Below are positions 8,011 to 16,187 of a stretch of DNA of 26,360 nt, in pieces (positions within the stretch are counted from its first letter, which is position 1; every line of letters begins with the position of its first letter). The DNA lies in assembly GCF_049801055.1 (NCBI RefSeq), contig NZ_JBNAGF010000017.1:1-26360 (forward strand), in the 5' to 3' direction. Source of the stretch: JBNAGF01 sp049801055 (GTDB lineage: Bacteria > Pseudomonadota > Alphaproteobacteria > Rhodobacterales > Rhodobacteraceae). Position numbers and translations under genes: made by a program. The notes beneath the pieces are model-generated. The model had not been told where the DNA came from, did no database searches, and saw nothing but the letters and a program-made list of their open reading frames with translations.

Positions 8011-8192
8011 GCCGGGAAACGGCGTTGTCGGAGTTCGAGTTGCTATTTGGAACCGGCGCCGCAGTCACCTGAGTACTAAGGTGGAAGGCGCTTGAGCCCC
8101 GGTTTGATTTCGCAATCCCGCCCGGGTGCAATATCAGCAGCTGAAAGCCGGATTCAGAGTTGGTAGCCCAGTTCCCGGCGTTCAATCGCTGC

Positions 8193-9425
8193 TTACTCGC
8201 TCCCGGCTCCTTTGTACCAAGCAACAATGACCTGGCGGGATTCGTCATCCATCTGGACTGCGGCCGGGGGCGGCATTGCGTGGCTGATACCGGCTTGCAG
8301 ATAGATCTGATCAGCATGGCGTGCCACGTCGGCCGGGGTTTCCAAAAAGACGCGCTTGGGCGCCCACAGCATTCCGTCCCAGACGGGTTCACGGGCATGA
8401 CACATAGAGCAGTTGCCTACGACTGTGTCGTAGGCATCTTCAAACCCTGCGGCCGAAGCATACTGCTGTTCATAAGCGGTCAGTTCCCGCGCCTCTGCTT
8501 CTTCCCATGTCTCGCCAGTGTTTGCTGTCGAGAGCCATGCGATGGCCAGCATCAGCAGAACGGTAACTGCCCAGGTCCAGCTCGGTCCTTTGCCGGTCGA
8601 GTGCATGGTGTTGAAGTAGTGGCGAATCGTGACACCGGTCAGGAAGATCAGGCTGGCGATAATCCACGAGTACTCGGTGCCAAAGGCCAGCGGGTAGTGG
8701 TTTGACAGCATCAGAAAAACAACCGGAAGCGTCAGATAGTTGTTGTGGGTCGAACGCACTTTGGCAATCTTGCCGTATTTGGCGTCCGGAGTGCGGCCTG
8801 CCTTGAGGTCGGCAACCACGATGCGCTGATTCGGCATGATCTGGAAGAACACGTTGGCGGTCATGATCGTCGCGGTGAAGGCGCCCAGATGCAGCAGTGC
8901 GGCACGACCTGTAAAGATCTGGTTGTAGCCCCAGGACATGACCACCAGAATCGCGAACAGAATGAGCATCAGCAGCGTCGGGTTGTCGCTCAGCTTAGAT
9001 TTGCACATCTGGTCATAGAGCAGCCAGCCGATGGTCAGCGAACCGCCGGAAATCAGGATACCAAGCCACAGCGGCATATCCACTTTGGTCGGATCCAGCA
9101 GGAAAAGCTCGCCGCCTACCCAGTAGATGATCATGAGCAGTGCCGCACCAGACAACCAGGTCGTGTAGCTCTGCCATTTGTGCCATGTAAGGTGTTCAGG
9201 CATCTGCGCCGGAGCAACAAGATACTTGACGGTGTGATAGAAGCCCCCGCCATGCACTTCCCACTCTTCGCCATGTGCGCCTGCAGGAAGGTTGTCGTTC
9301 GGCTTCAGCATGAGATCGAGAGCGACGAAATAGAAGCTCGCCCCGATCCACGCCATCGCGGTGATGACATGAAGCCAACGGACTGAAAAGGCAATCCAGT
9401 CCCACATTACTGCCAGATCATACAT
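8193..9425 (-). CDS. puuD: Membrane-bound urate hydroxylase with C-terminal cytochrome c (PuuD)
   Basis: Oxidises urate to 5-hydroxyisourate, passing electrons to a c-type haem and on to the respiratory chain instead of making hydrogen peroxide as soluble uricase does. Of 410 residues, about the first 300 form some eight hydrophobic membrane segments (roughly 10-30, 88-106, 117-135, 149-168, 176-195, 232-247, 252-270, 281-300). The C-terminal domain carries the haem site C339-x-x-C342-H343 and a likely axial methionine M384 in H-A-M-P-P-P. This layout is that of PuuD, described for Agrobacterium. The ATG at 9425 follows GGAGG at good spacing. It is transcribed away from a LysR gene and apart from the other urate genes, which lie beyond it. 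Confidence 0.93.
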   Translation of the reverse strand: MYDLAVMWDWIAFSVRWLHVITAMAWIGASFYFVALDLMLKPNDNLPAGAHGEEWEVHGGGFYHTVKYLVAPAQMPEHLTWHKWQSYTTWLSGAALLMIIYWVGGELFLLDPTKVDMPLWLGILISGGSLTIGWLLYDQMCKSKLSDNPTLLMLILFAILVVMSWGYNQIFTGRAALLHLGAFTATIMTANVFFQIMPNQRIVVADLKAGRTPDAKYGKIAKVRSTHNNYLTLPVVFLMLSNHYPLAFGTEYSWIIASLIFLTGVTIRHYFNTMHSTGKGPSWTWAVTVLLMLAIAWLSTANTGETWEEAEARELTAYEQQYASAAGFEDAYDTVVGNCSMCHAREPVWDGMLWAPKRVFLETPADVARHADQIYLQAGISHAMPPPAAVQMDDESRQVIVAWYKGAGSE

Positions 9426-9525
9426 GGCTTTCCTCCAAATGTTCCAAGTTCAGGACACTCTAGTCGAGAGGGTTTTATTCTGGTATCTGTGTGAAAGACT
9501 AAGCAGCATCAAAAAATCCGAAAGA
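9426..9525. promoter_or_regulatory. Divergent puuD / lysR control region
   Basis: This 100-bp gap between divergently transcribed puuD and the LysR gene is the usual arrangement for a LysR regulator and its target. An imperfect inverted repeat CTCT-N5-AGAG at 9458-9470 is the best operator candidate. No consensus promoter hexamers were certain. Confidence 0.4.
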
Positions 9526-10446
9526 ATGTCTTACTTAAACAATATCCGTACATTTGTCCGCGTATACGAGCTAGGCAGCATGTCCGCAGCAGGTCGTGAC
9601 CTGCGGATATCTCCGGCTGTAACATCCTCTCGGATTTCGCAACTGGAAGAGCATCTTGGCGTTCGCCTGTTCCAGCGCACGACGCGAAGCCTGACCCCGA
9701 CAGAACAGGGTCAGTCTTTTTACCGTGGTGCAACGGACATCCTCGAAGCTGTCGAAAGTGCCGAAGCCCAAATCGTCAATATTACCGAGAACCTGAAAGG
9801 GTCACTCTATATTGCGGCGCCATTTGCGGTCGGACGGCGTCTGATCGCGCCCCAAGTGCCCGAGTTCCTGAATCAATACCCGGAAATCAGCATTCGCCTG
9901 CGTTTGACAGACCGAAAGGTCGACCTGACAACCGAGGGCTTGGACCTGGCGTTCTTTTTGGGGAACCCTGAAGACAGCAATCTGCGAATCCGCAAGATCG
10001 CAGATGTCGAACGCGTTCTGTGCGCGGCTCCCAGTTATATCAAGAAACGGGGCCTGCCGGCGAGCGGCTCTGATCTGGTCTCGCAAGGGCACGAATGCCT
10101 GAGCCTGCGCTTTCCTGGGGCCACAGAATTTCAGTGGATGCTGATAACCCCGGAAGGCCCCAAGAAGTTCTCGATTTCAGGCCGCTACGAAAGCGACGAT
10201 GGCGATGTTCTGACGGATTGGGCTCTGGCGGGTCATGGCGTCGCCATGAAACCCATTTTCGAAGTAGCGGATCACCTCAAGTCTGGTGCACTAATTCCGG
10301 TTGCTACCGAAACACCGCCAGAGCCAATTCAGATGGCATGCCTTTTCACACATCGCCGGTGGCAAGATCCAAAGACGCGTCTGTTCATGGAATTCATGGT
10401 CGATCAAATCGGATCGATTATCCGCGACATCGACCAACTGAAGTGA
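9526..10446 (+). CDS. LysR-family transcriptional regulator
   Basis: 306-residue regulator with the N-terminal winged helix-turn-helix (about 3-60, containing A-A-x-x-L...S-P-A-V-T-S-S-R-I-S-Q-L-E) and a C-terminal effector-binding domain (about 90-295). The clade resembles the DmlR/CrgA-like LysR proteins. The ATG at 9526 gives the standard LysR N-terminus beginning M-S-Y-L-N-N-I-R-T-F; an in-frame ATG at 9424 would add 34 atypical residues and overlap the puuD start. The ribosome-binding site is weak (GAAAGA). It is divergent from puuD and convergent with uraH (7-bp gap), so control of urate oxidation is the natural inference. The effector could be urate or a downstream intermediate, which the sequence does not tell. 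Confidence 0.92.
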   Translation: MSYLNNIRTFVRVYELGSMSAAGRDLRISPAVTSSRISQLEEHLGVRLFQRTTRSLTPTEQGQSFYRGATDILEAVESAEAQIVNITENLKGSLYIAAPFAVGRRLIAPQVPEFLNQYPEISIRLRLTDRKVDLTTEGLDLAFFLGNPEDSNLRIRKIADVERVLCAAPSYIKKRGLPASGSDLVSQGHECLSLRFPGATEFQWMLITPEGPKKFSISGRYESDDGDVLTDWALAGHGVAMKPIFEVADHLKSGALIPVATETPPEPIQMACLFTHRRWQDPKTRLFMEFMVDQIGSIIRDIDQLK

Positions 10447-10453
10447 TTCCCGA

Positions 10454-10807
10454 TCAGCTACCGCGATAGGTGCCGTAGCTGAACGGCGACAGCAGCAGGG
10501 GTACGTGGTAGTGCGCCGGCTCGGACATGCCGAAGCGGATCGGAATGATGTTCAGGAACCGCGGCTCTTCCTTCGGAACGCCAACGCGATCGAGGTACTC
10601 TCCGGCGTGGAAAATCAGTTCGTACTCGCCAAGCTCGAATGCGTCGGCGGGAAGAATCTGCTCATCGGTCCGGCCGTCGTCATTCGTGGCCAGAGTTTTA
10701 AGCAAGGTGCGGGTTTCACCTTCGATCTTGAAGAGCTCGATCTTCAGGCCTTCGGCCGGGCAACCCCGCGCCGTATCCAGAACATGTGTTGTCAAATATC
10801 CGGTCAT
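10454..10807 (-). CDS. uraH: 5-hydroxyisourate hydrolase (transthyretin-related protein)
   Basis: Hydrolyses 5-hydroxyisourate, the PuuD product, to OHCU. At 117 residues it has the full family length and signature: H8 in T-T-H-V-L-D, R46 in the D-G-R-T segment, H101 in H-Y-H-V-P-L-L, and the diagnostic Y-R-G-S C-terminus (114-117). There is no signal peptide, so it acts in the cytoplasm. Two ATGs are 6 bp apart; I prefer the one at 10807 because AGGAG lies 6 bp before it but directly abuts the ATG at 10813. It stands alone on the minus strand between the LysR gene and puuE-uraD, and diverges from the latter. Confidence 0.96.
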   Translation of the reverse strand: MTGYLTTHVLDTARGCPAEGLKIELFKIEGETRTLLKTLATNDDGRTDEQILPADAFELGEYELIFHAGEYLDRVGVPKEEPRFLNIIPIRFGMSEPAHYHVPLLLSPFSYGTYRGS

Positions 10808-10930
10808 TTTCATCTCCTACGTTCCGCGCCTTTCTACTTCGGGCTGCTCAAATGAAACAAAGGTATAGTAGACGAAGGCTCCTTTTCATTTTTTTTGAAA
10901 AACATCCGGGATTATTTAGGCTATTCAGTG
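10808..10930. promoter_or_regulatory. Divergent uraH / puuE control region
   Basis: A 123-bp A/T-rich gap with a run of eight T followed by GAAAAA near 10889-10902. On the minus strand TACTAT may be a -10 for uraH. On the plus strand TTGAAA (10896-10901) with a poor TAGGCT 16 bp later would place the start of transcription almost at the puuE ATG, a nearly leaderless message. Both are weak matches. Confidence 0.3.
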
Positions 10931-12364
10931 ATGAAATCAGAGGACACCGAATTGACACGTTATCCGCGAGATATGACAGGCTACGGCGCGACGCCGCCAG
11001 CGGCCAATTGGCCGAACAATGCCCGTATCGCCATTCAGATCGTCTTGAATTATGAAGAAGGCGGCGAAAACAACATCCTGCATGGAGACCCAGCTTCCGA
11101 AGCTTTCCTGTCCGAAATCACCGGGGCACAGCCTTGGCAGGGACAGCGGCATTGGAACATGGAATCGATCTATGAATACGGTTCGCGGGCTGGATTCTGG
11201 CGCGTGCATCGCCTTCTGAAGGACATTCCAATTACCGTTTACGGTGTTGCAACCGCTCTGGCGCGTGCACCAGAGCAGGTCGCCGCCATGAAAGGTTCGG
11301 GCTGGGAAATCGCCAGCCACGGCCTGAAATGGGTCGAGCACAAGGACATGTCTTCGGACGAAGAGCGGACGCACATTCGCGAGGCCATCCGTCTGCATAC
11401 AGAAGTGACCGGCAGCGCCCCACGCGGCTGGTACACCGGCCGCTGCTCGATGAATACAGTTGACCTAGCTGCAGAAGAAGGCAATTTTGCTTATATTGCT
11501 GACAGTTACGCCGACGACTTGCCTTACTGGGTCAAGGCTGGCGGCAAAGATCAGCTGATTGTTCCCTACACCATGGACTGCAACGACATGCGTTTCGCAA
11601 TCCAGGCCGGGTACACAAACGGCGAACAGTTTGAGAGCTATCTCAAGGACAGCTTCGACTATCTCTATGACGAAGGCGTTAAAGGCGCGCCCAAGATGCT
11701 GTCGATCGGACTGCATTGCCGCCTGATCGGACGGCCGGGCCGTGCCGCTGCGCTCAAGCGTGCGTTGGAGCATTTCATGAAACATGATGGCGTCTGGTTC
11801 GCCACCCGCGAACAGATTGCCGATCATTGGGCAAAGGAGCATCAACCGATGCAGAACACCAAACCTTCCGAAATGGACAAAGCGACATTTGTTTCCGAGT
11901 TTGGCGGCGTTTTTGAACACAGTGCATGGATCGCCGAAAGCGCATTTGACCTCGAGCTTGGTCCGACGCATGACACTGCGGCCGGCGTACACAATGCTCT
12001 GGCCCGCGTGTTCCGCACCGCCAGCGAAGAGCAGCGCCTTGGCGTGCTGACCGCACACCCTGACCTGGCCGGCAAACTGGCGGCCGCTGGTCGTCTGACA
12101 GCCGAAAGCACTGCCGAACAAGCGGGCGCTGGGCTGGACCTGCTGACTGATGAAGAGCGCACAACCTTCACCGAACTGAACGACGCCTATACGTCCAAGC
12201 ACGGTTTTCCTTTCATCATCGCTGTTCGGGACAACGACAAGGCTTCGATCATGGAAGCCTTCCAGCGCCGCATCAACAATGATCGCAACACCGAGTTCGA
12301 CGAGGCGTGCCGCCAGGTCGAACGCATCGCGGAACTTCGCCTTCAGGAAAAGCTCGGCGCATGA
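10931..12364 (+). CDS. puuE: Fused allantoinase (PuuE) - OHCU decarboxylase (UraD)
   Basis: One 477-residue chain carries two successive activities of urate breakdown. Residues about 11-305 are the polysaccharide-deacetylase-like allantoinase PuuE (Y-P-R-D-M-T-G-Y-G start, N-Y-E-E-G-G-E, E-S-I-Y-E-Y-G-S-R-A-G, G-W-Y-T-G-R-C-S), which opens allantoin to allantoate. Residues about 313-477 are UraD, which decarboxylates OHCU to S-allantoin, with H376-P-D-L-A-G-K-L-A and the K-H-G-F-P-F-I-I-A-V motif. The domains are in reverse order to the pathway. The ATG at 10931 gives the usual PuuE N-terminus but has only a weak ribosome-binding site; a TTG further up is not credible. Its stop overlaps the allA start in ATGA. 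Confidence 0.95.
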   Translation: MKSEDTELTRYPRDMTGYGATPPAANWPNNARIAIQIVLNYEEGGENNILHGDPASEAFLSEITGAQPWQGQRHWNMESIYEYGSRAGFWRVHRLLKDIPITVYGVATALARAPEQVAAMKGSGWEIASHGLKWVEHKDMSSDEERTHIREAIRLHTEVTGSAPRGWYTGRCSMNTVDLAAEEGNFAYIADSYADDLPYWVKAGGKDQLIVPYTMDCNDMRFAIQAGYTNGEQFESYLKDSFDYLYDEGVKGAPKMLSIGLHCRLIGRPGRAAALKRALEHFMKHDGVWFATREQIADHWAKEHQPMQNTKPSEMDKATFVSEFGGVFEHSAWIAESAFDLELGPTHDTAAGVHNALARVFRTASEEQRLGVLTAHPDLAGKLAAAGRLTAESTAEQAGAGLDLLTDEERTTFTELNDAYTSKHGFPFIIAVRDNDKASIMEAFQRRINNDRNTEFDEACRQVERIAELRLQEKLGA

Positions 12365-12846
12365 CCGAAACGATCAAGATCCAACCGCTTACAGCCGAAG
12401 CATTTGCTCCTTTCGGGGATTTGCTGGAAGTTGGTGACGAGCCCGACAAGATCATCAATCAGGGTATGTGCGGTCGGTATCACGATCTCGCAGAGCTCGA
12501 CTTTGCCGATGGTCGCGCGGGCATCAGCCTGTTCAAGGGCAAACCGCGCAGCCTTCCGATGACGTTGGAACTGGTTGAGCGCCATCCCGAAGGCAGCCAG
12601 GCGTTCCTGCCGATGAGCGAGGAACCTTTCCTGGTCGTCGTCGCGCCGGATGTAAACGGAACACCAGGCCAGCCAGTGGCCTTTCTTACACAGCCCGGAC
12701 AGGGCGTGAACTATCACCGCGGAGTTTGGCATGGTGTGCTGGCTCCGCTTTCGAACCCCGGGCTTTTTGCCGTCGTCGATCGTATCGGAGATGGTGACAA
12801 TCTCGAGGAACACTGGTTCGACCGGCAAATAACAATCGAGGCATAA
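12361..12846 (+). CDS. allA: Ureidoglycolate lyase
   Basis: Splits ureidoglycolate to glyoxylate and urea, the last step of the urate pathway and the source of substrate for the bhc enzymes at the other end of the window. The 161-residue cupin-fold protein has the family signature N117-Y-H-R-G-V-W-H-G-V-L-A-P-L (to 130) and the N-terminal F-x-P-F-G-D segment. The ATG at 12361 overlaps the puuE-uraD stop by 4 bp, implying translational coupling. A start 54 bp upstream would lie inside puuE-uraD and is unnecessary. Its substrate must come from an allantoicase or allantoate amidohydrolase that is not in the window. Confidence 0.95.
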   Translation: MTETIKIQPLTAEAFAPFGDLLEVGDEPDKIINQGMCGRYHDLAELDFADGRAGISLFKGKPRSLPMTLELVERHPEGSQAFLPMSEEPFLVVVAPDVNGTPGQPVAFLTQPGQGVNYHRGVWHGVLAPLSNPGLFAVVDRIGDGDNLEEHWFDRQITIEA

Positions 12847-12896
12847 TCAACAACCCGGTCATCAGACTAACTATGCATTAAATGGGGAGGAAAACC

Positions 12897-14321
12897 ATGG
12901 TCGATGCATCTATCGGAACGCCGGAGCAGCTCCGCGATCCAAACTACACACCGCCTATTGCAAAGGCGATCCCGCTGGGAATCCAGCACGTTCTAGCGAT
13001 GTTCGTATCGAACGTTACGCCAGCAATCATCGTTTGCGGGGCAGCCGGGTTCGGCTTCGGGTCGAACAGCCCGGACTTCCCGCAGATGATCTACATGATC
13101 CAGATGTCGATGTTCTTTGCGGGCATTGCGACATTGTTCCAGTCGATCGGTGTCGGACCGATCGGAGCGCGCCTGCCGATCGTGCAGGGTACCAGCTTTG
13201 CCTTTATTCCAATCATGATCCCGCTTGTGGCAGGTAAAGGCGTTGACGCGATAGCTGTTCTAATGGGCGGTATCGTGGTTGGTGGTCTGTTCCACACCGT
13301 CCTCGGGCTGTTCATCGGCAAGATCCGATTTGCTCTGCCGCCGCTGGTTACGGGACTGGTTGTCACAATGATCGGTCTGGCGCTGGTCAAGGTCGGCATT
13401 CAGTATGCCGCAGGTGGTGTTCCTGCCATTGGCAAGCCTGAATACGGCTCGCTCATGAACTGGACCATGGCGCTGATCGTGATCTTCGTCACCCTCGGTC
13501 TCAAGTTCTATGCCAAGGGCATGCTGTCGGTCTCGGCGGTTCTGATCGGCTTGATCGTGGGCTACATCTTTGCCTTTGCAATGGGCGAAGTGAACCTCGG
13601 CAATGTTGGCCGTGCGGCTCCGTTTGCACTGCCGAACCCGCTCCACTTCGGAATTGAGTTCTCCGTGGCAGCAATCATTGGCTTCTGCCTGATGTCCTTT
13701 GTCTCTGCGGTTGAAACCGTTGGCGACGTCTCGGGGATCACCAAAGGTGGTGCCGGTCGTGAAGCCACCGACAAAGAGATCCAGGGCGCGACCTTTGCTG
13801 ACGGTGTCGGCACTGCCATCTCGGGTCTGTTTGGCGCCCTGCCGAACACCTCGTTCTCGCAGAACGTGGGCCTGATCGCCATGACCGGCGTAATGAGCCG
13901 CGGTGTCGTGACCATCGGCGCACTCTTCCTGATCCTTGCCGGTCTGGTTCCCAAAATCGGCGCCGTAATCTCGTCGATCCCGATCGAAGTCCTGGGTGGC
14001 GGTGTTATCGTGATGTTCGGCATGGTTGCCGCTGCAGGTATCTCGATGCTGTCTGACGTGAACTGGAACCGCCGCAACATGGTGATCTTCGCTATCGCCC
14101 TGTCGCTCGGTCTGGGTCTTCAGCTTGAGCCTGGTGCCCTGCAGCACCTGCCGAGCACACTGAAGGTTCTGGCAACCTCCGGTATCCTTCCTGCGGCGCT
14201 CATCGCGATCGTGTTGAACCTTGTTCTTCCCGAAGAGCTGACGAACGAAGCGACCGAAGAAGTTTCCGGCGGCATGGCCGGGCATGGCCTCGGTTCGATC
14301 GCCGAGGACGACCACGTCTAA
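12897..14321 (+). CDS. NCS2 (nucleobase-ascorbate) family purine permease, copy 1
   Basis: 474-residue inner-membrane symporter, expected to have 14 membrane segments and to import a purine base with protons or sodium. NCS2 signatures are present: Q30-H31 in the first helix, the conserved E273 (A-V-E-T-V-G-D), and the NAT motif Q322-N-V-G-x4-T330. The location right after allA, in the same direction, suggests urate or xanthine as substrate, but the substrate cannot be fixed from sequence alone. The ATG at 12897 is preceded by GGGGAGG; a closer in-frame ATG at 12882 is part of that site. A strong terminator follows. It differs clearly from the second NCS2 permease (16790-18304), so the two are not a recent duplication. 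Confidence 0.92.
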   Translation: MVDASIGTPEQLRDPNYTPPIAKAIPLGIQHVLAMFVSNVTPAIIVCGAAGFGFGSNSPDFPQMIYMIQMSMFFAGIATLFQSIGVGPIGARLPIVQGTSFAFIPIMIPLVAGKGVDAIAVLMGGIVVGGLFHTVLGLFIGKIRFALPPLVTGLVVTMIGLALVKVGIQYAAGGVPAIGKPEYGSLMNWTMALIVIFVTLGLKFYAKGMLSVSAVLIGLIVGYIFAFAMGEVNLGNVGRAAPFALPNPLHFGIEFSVAAIIGFCLMSFVSAVETVGDVSGITKGGAGREATDKEIQGATFADGVGTAISGLFGALPNTSFSQNVGLIAMTGVMSRGVVTIGALFLILAGLVPKIGAVISSIPIEVLGGGVIVMFGMVAAAGISMLSDVNWNRRNMVIFAIALSLGLGLQLEPGALQHLPSTLKVLATSGILPAALIAIVLNLVLPEELTNEATEEVSGGMAGHGLGSIAEDDHV

Positions 14322-14349
14322 GGGCAATACCCAACTAACCAGACTAGAT

Positions 14350-14379
14350 GGCCCGGGAGAAATCCCGGGCCCTTTTTTT
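14350..14379 (+). terminator. Intrinsic terminator after the puuE-allA-permease operon
   Basis: A 9-bp perfect G/C-rich stem (14350-14358 with 14363-14371), a GAAA loop and seven T (14373-14379). It closes the plus-strand puuE-uraD / allA / permease operon. Confidence 0.93.
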
Positions 14380-14528
14380 GTCCGTTGCTTCCAATTGTAA
14401 ACGTGACTGGACCCGGCAATGAAACTGCCAGGTATCAAACAATCGATAACGTGGTCGCTATTATCGTCGTCCGGCGGGCAACGTGAAATCCGGTTCGCCT
14501 TGGAACCAAATCGCAAGCAACGCCCACG

Positions 14529-15203
14529 TTAGCTTCGCTTTGCGGCGAGCACCTCAACCAGACTTTGAGGCTCTGTGGTCCGGGTGTAATCCAGCTCGGA
14601 CGTGAAGTGGCCAAAATGCTCGGTGAGCATCTGCACCAGCTTCTTTGTTTTTCCAGCCATCAACAACTCAAGAATCCGCTGATGATCTCCCTCGGAACAT
14701 GTCGGGGCATCCGGCTGTCGATAACGCACAATCACCAGGCTTGAACGGGAAATCAATGGGTGCAGAATGTCGAGCAGGAGCTGATGCCCGGATATCTTGG
14801 CGACACCCAAGTGGAACTCTCCGGAAAGGCGGGCTGCTGCAGCAGCGTCATTGCGGACCAATGCCTGAGATTCCGCATCGAGGATCGCACGCAGATCCTC
14901 ATATTGTTGTTTCGATCCATTACCGGATGCCAGAGATGCCAAATGCGTTTCGATCAGCAACCGGGCCTCGATGATCTGCCGGGCTTCTTCCGGTGAGGGC
15001 TCTCGAACAAATGCGCCTTTGTTAGGCTCATGCGTCACGATACCATCGTCGGCCAGATACAGCAGAACTTTGCGAACGCGCGCACGCGAAACCTGGAAAG
15101 CCCGGGCCAGCTTGTCTTCGGTCAGTTTGCGGCCAGGAAGCAGTTGCATTTCTGTAATCGCACGCATGATCTCATGGTAAAGATCCGCTTCGCGCTCTGA
15201 CAT
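14529..15203 (-). CDS. GntR-family regulator, FadR/FCD subgroup
   Basis: 224-residue regulator with an N-terminal GntR winged helix (about 8-66: L-T-E-D-K-L-A-R-A-F-Q-V-S-R-A-R-V-R and G-I-V-T-H-E-P-N-K-G-A-F-V) and an all-helical FCD effector domain (about 75-205). Likely metal-binding histidines are H131 (E-F-H), H174 (D-H-Q-R) and H196 (T-E-H-F). Members of this subgroup sense small carboxylates or purine intermediates. It sits between the two transport blocks, convergent with permease 1 and followed on the other side by the Tsx-like channel, so it probably governs purine uptake or breakdown. The start is uncertain: ATG at 15203 or GTG at 15215, neither with a strong ribosome-binding site. 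Confidence 0.9.
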   Translation of the reverse strand: MSEREADLYHEIMRAITEMQLLPGRKLTEDKLARAFQVSRARVRKVLLYLADDGIVTHEPNKGAFVREPSPEEARQIIEARLLIETHLASLASGNGSKQQYEDLRAILDAESQALVRNDAAAAARLSGEFHLGVAKISGHQLLLDILHPLISRSSLVIVRYRQPDAPTCSEGDHQRILELLMAGKTKKLVQMLTEHFGHFTSELDYTRTTEPQSLVEVLAAKRS

Positions 15204-15330
15204 TATCCGCGTCACCGGCTTGTTCCCATCTGTTTGCCTTATGGCTGCATTGCCAAAGTTTATCGACGGCCAACATAGGATTGGTGATCTGAAAATTGAA
15301 TAGTGACGTTACAGAATTTCGGCAAGGCAC

Positions 15331-15360
15331 AAAAAAAGAGGCAGGCCAAAGGCCTGCCTC
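15331..15360 (-). terminator. Intrinsic terminator of the Tsx-like channel gene
   Basis: A 10-bp perfect stem (15338-15347 with 15351-15360), a 3-nt loop, and seven T on the minus strand (15331-15337), 24 bp past the channel gene's stop. It separates the channel transcript from the GntR gene. Confidence 0.93.
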
Positions 15361-15383
15361 TGCCGAGGGGACGCTCTCACTAC

Positions 15384-16187
15384 TCAGAAACGAGTTGCAT
15401 AGAAGAGCGTCAGGGAGTTCTCGTTGGTACCTTGCGTATTACCAAACTTGTTCTTGAAATAGTTGTACTCCAGGCCGAGCCAGTTCTTGTCGGATTTGCC
15501 ACCCATGGCATAGCCGATATCCCAACGCAGCTGCGGCGAGAAGATGACCTGATCGGCAAGTTTGCCTGAGAACGGGCCACTGAAATCACGCTCGCTGATA
15601 TAGTCCATGAAGCCTTTGAACAGGAACTTCTGGCTGCCAAGCTCGAACGGTGCGTCCCAGACGATGGTTGCCTGGTAACCGGTGTCGACGTTCCGGTTAA
15701 CCGGGTCAACAACTTGGTCGTAAGCGTACAGTGCAAAAGTGAAGGCGCGGAAGCCGGGCATGTTGAAGGAGAACTTCGGGCCGAGCAGAAGTGCCGTGAA
15801 GTCGGTGCCCTGGTTGACACCACCACCCAGCAGGATGTCGCGCAGGAAGCCGCCTCCATAATTGGCACCCCAGTTTTTGGTCGATGCGTGCGCGTAGATC
15901 TCACCGTACTGGTCGCTCTGGCGATAGCCGGTGCCTTTCAGATCGTGGTTACGGTTGTTGTCCACGAAGAAAAAGAAGTCACCCCAGGGACGGAGCGACA
16001 GGTGCTCCAGGGTGATCACGGTGCGCTTGGACTCGGGCGACAGAACGATACCTGGCTCTTTGAAGCCATCACCGTAGTGCAGTTGGAATTCCGTGTACGA
16101 AAAGTTCTGTGCGGCGGCATCCGAGGCGATGACCGGCGTAACCGCCAGTGCCATCCCGGCTACCAGGTTTTTCAGGTTCTTCAGCAT
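15384..16187 (-). CDS. Tsx-like outer-membrane nucleoside/purine channel
   Basis: 267-residue outer-membrane beta-barrel. Residues 1-26 are a signal peptide ending A-S-D-A-A-A before Q27. The mature part has alternating short strands rich in aromatic residues, including the W-G-D-F-F-F-F-V-D segment typical of the Tsx nucleoside-channel family, and ends in phenylalanine (Y-A-T-R-F), the usual assembly signal of barrel proteins. It probably lets purines or nucleosides through the outer membrane for the NCS2 permeases. The ATG at 16187 has AGGAGAG at good spacing; a start 105 bp upstream would put the signal peptide inside the chain. It is transcribed alone, with an operator-like palindrome pair upstream and a strong terminator downstream. 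Confidence 0.85.
   Translation of the reverse strand: MLKNLKNLVAGMALAVTPVIASDAAAQNFSYTEFQLHYGDGFKEPGIVLSPESKRTVITLEHLSLRPWGDFFFFVDNNRNHDLKGTGYRQSDQYGEIYAHASTKNWGANYGGGFLRDILLGGGVNQGTDFTALLLGPKFSFNMPGFRAFTFALYAYDQVVDPVNRNVDTGYQATIVWDAPFELGSQKFLFKGFMDYISERDFSGPFSGKLADQVIFSPQLRWDIGYAMGGKSDKNWLGLEYNYFKNKFGNTQGTNENSLTLFYATRF

Larger units (their letters stand above)
7676..8192. other. 517-bp gene-free region between phaB and puuD
   Basis: No convincing reading frame: short frames here lack ribosome-binding sites and family resemblance. The phaB-proximal end holds a 14-bp palindrome and probably the promoter of the phaB-aceEF-lpdA operon. The middle (about 7872-8010) folds into several strong stem-loops. 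I see no U-tract terminator for puuD, whose transcript reads into this region. Confidence 0.7.

Noticed and set aside
7973..8398. A 141-codon minus-strand frame downstream of puuD
   Set aside because: It starts inside puuD in another frame, has no ribosome-binding site, and shows no recognisable product in the part outside puuD.
10895..10930. Upstream TTG start for puuE-uraD adding 12 residues
   Set aside because: It lies in an A/T tract without a ribosome-binding site, and the ATG at 10931 gives the normal PuuE N-terminus.
13260..14516. A 418-codon minus-strand frame opposite NCS2 permease 1
   Set aside because: Antisense to a permease with intact motifs, running past a strong terminator; rich in charged residues from reversed hydrophobic codons.
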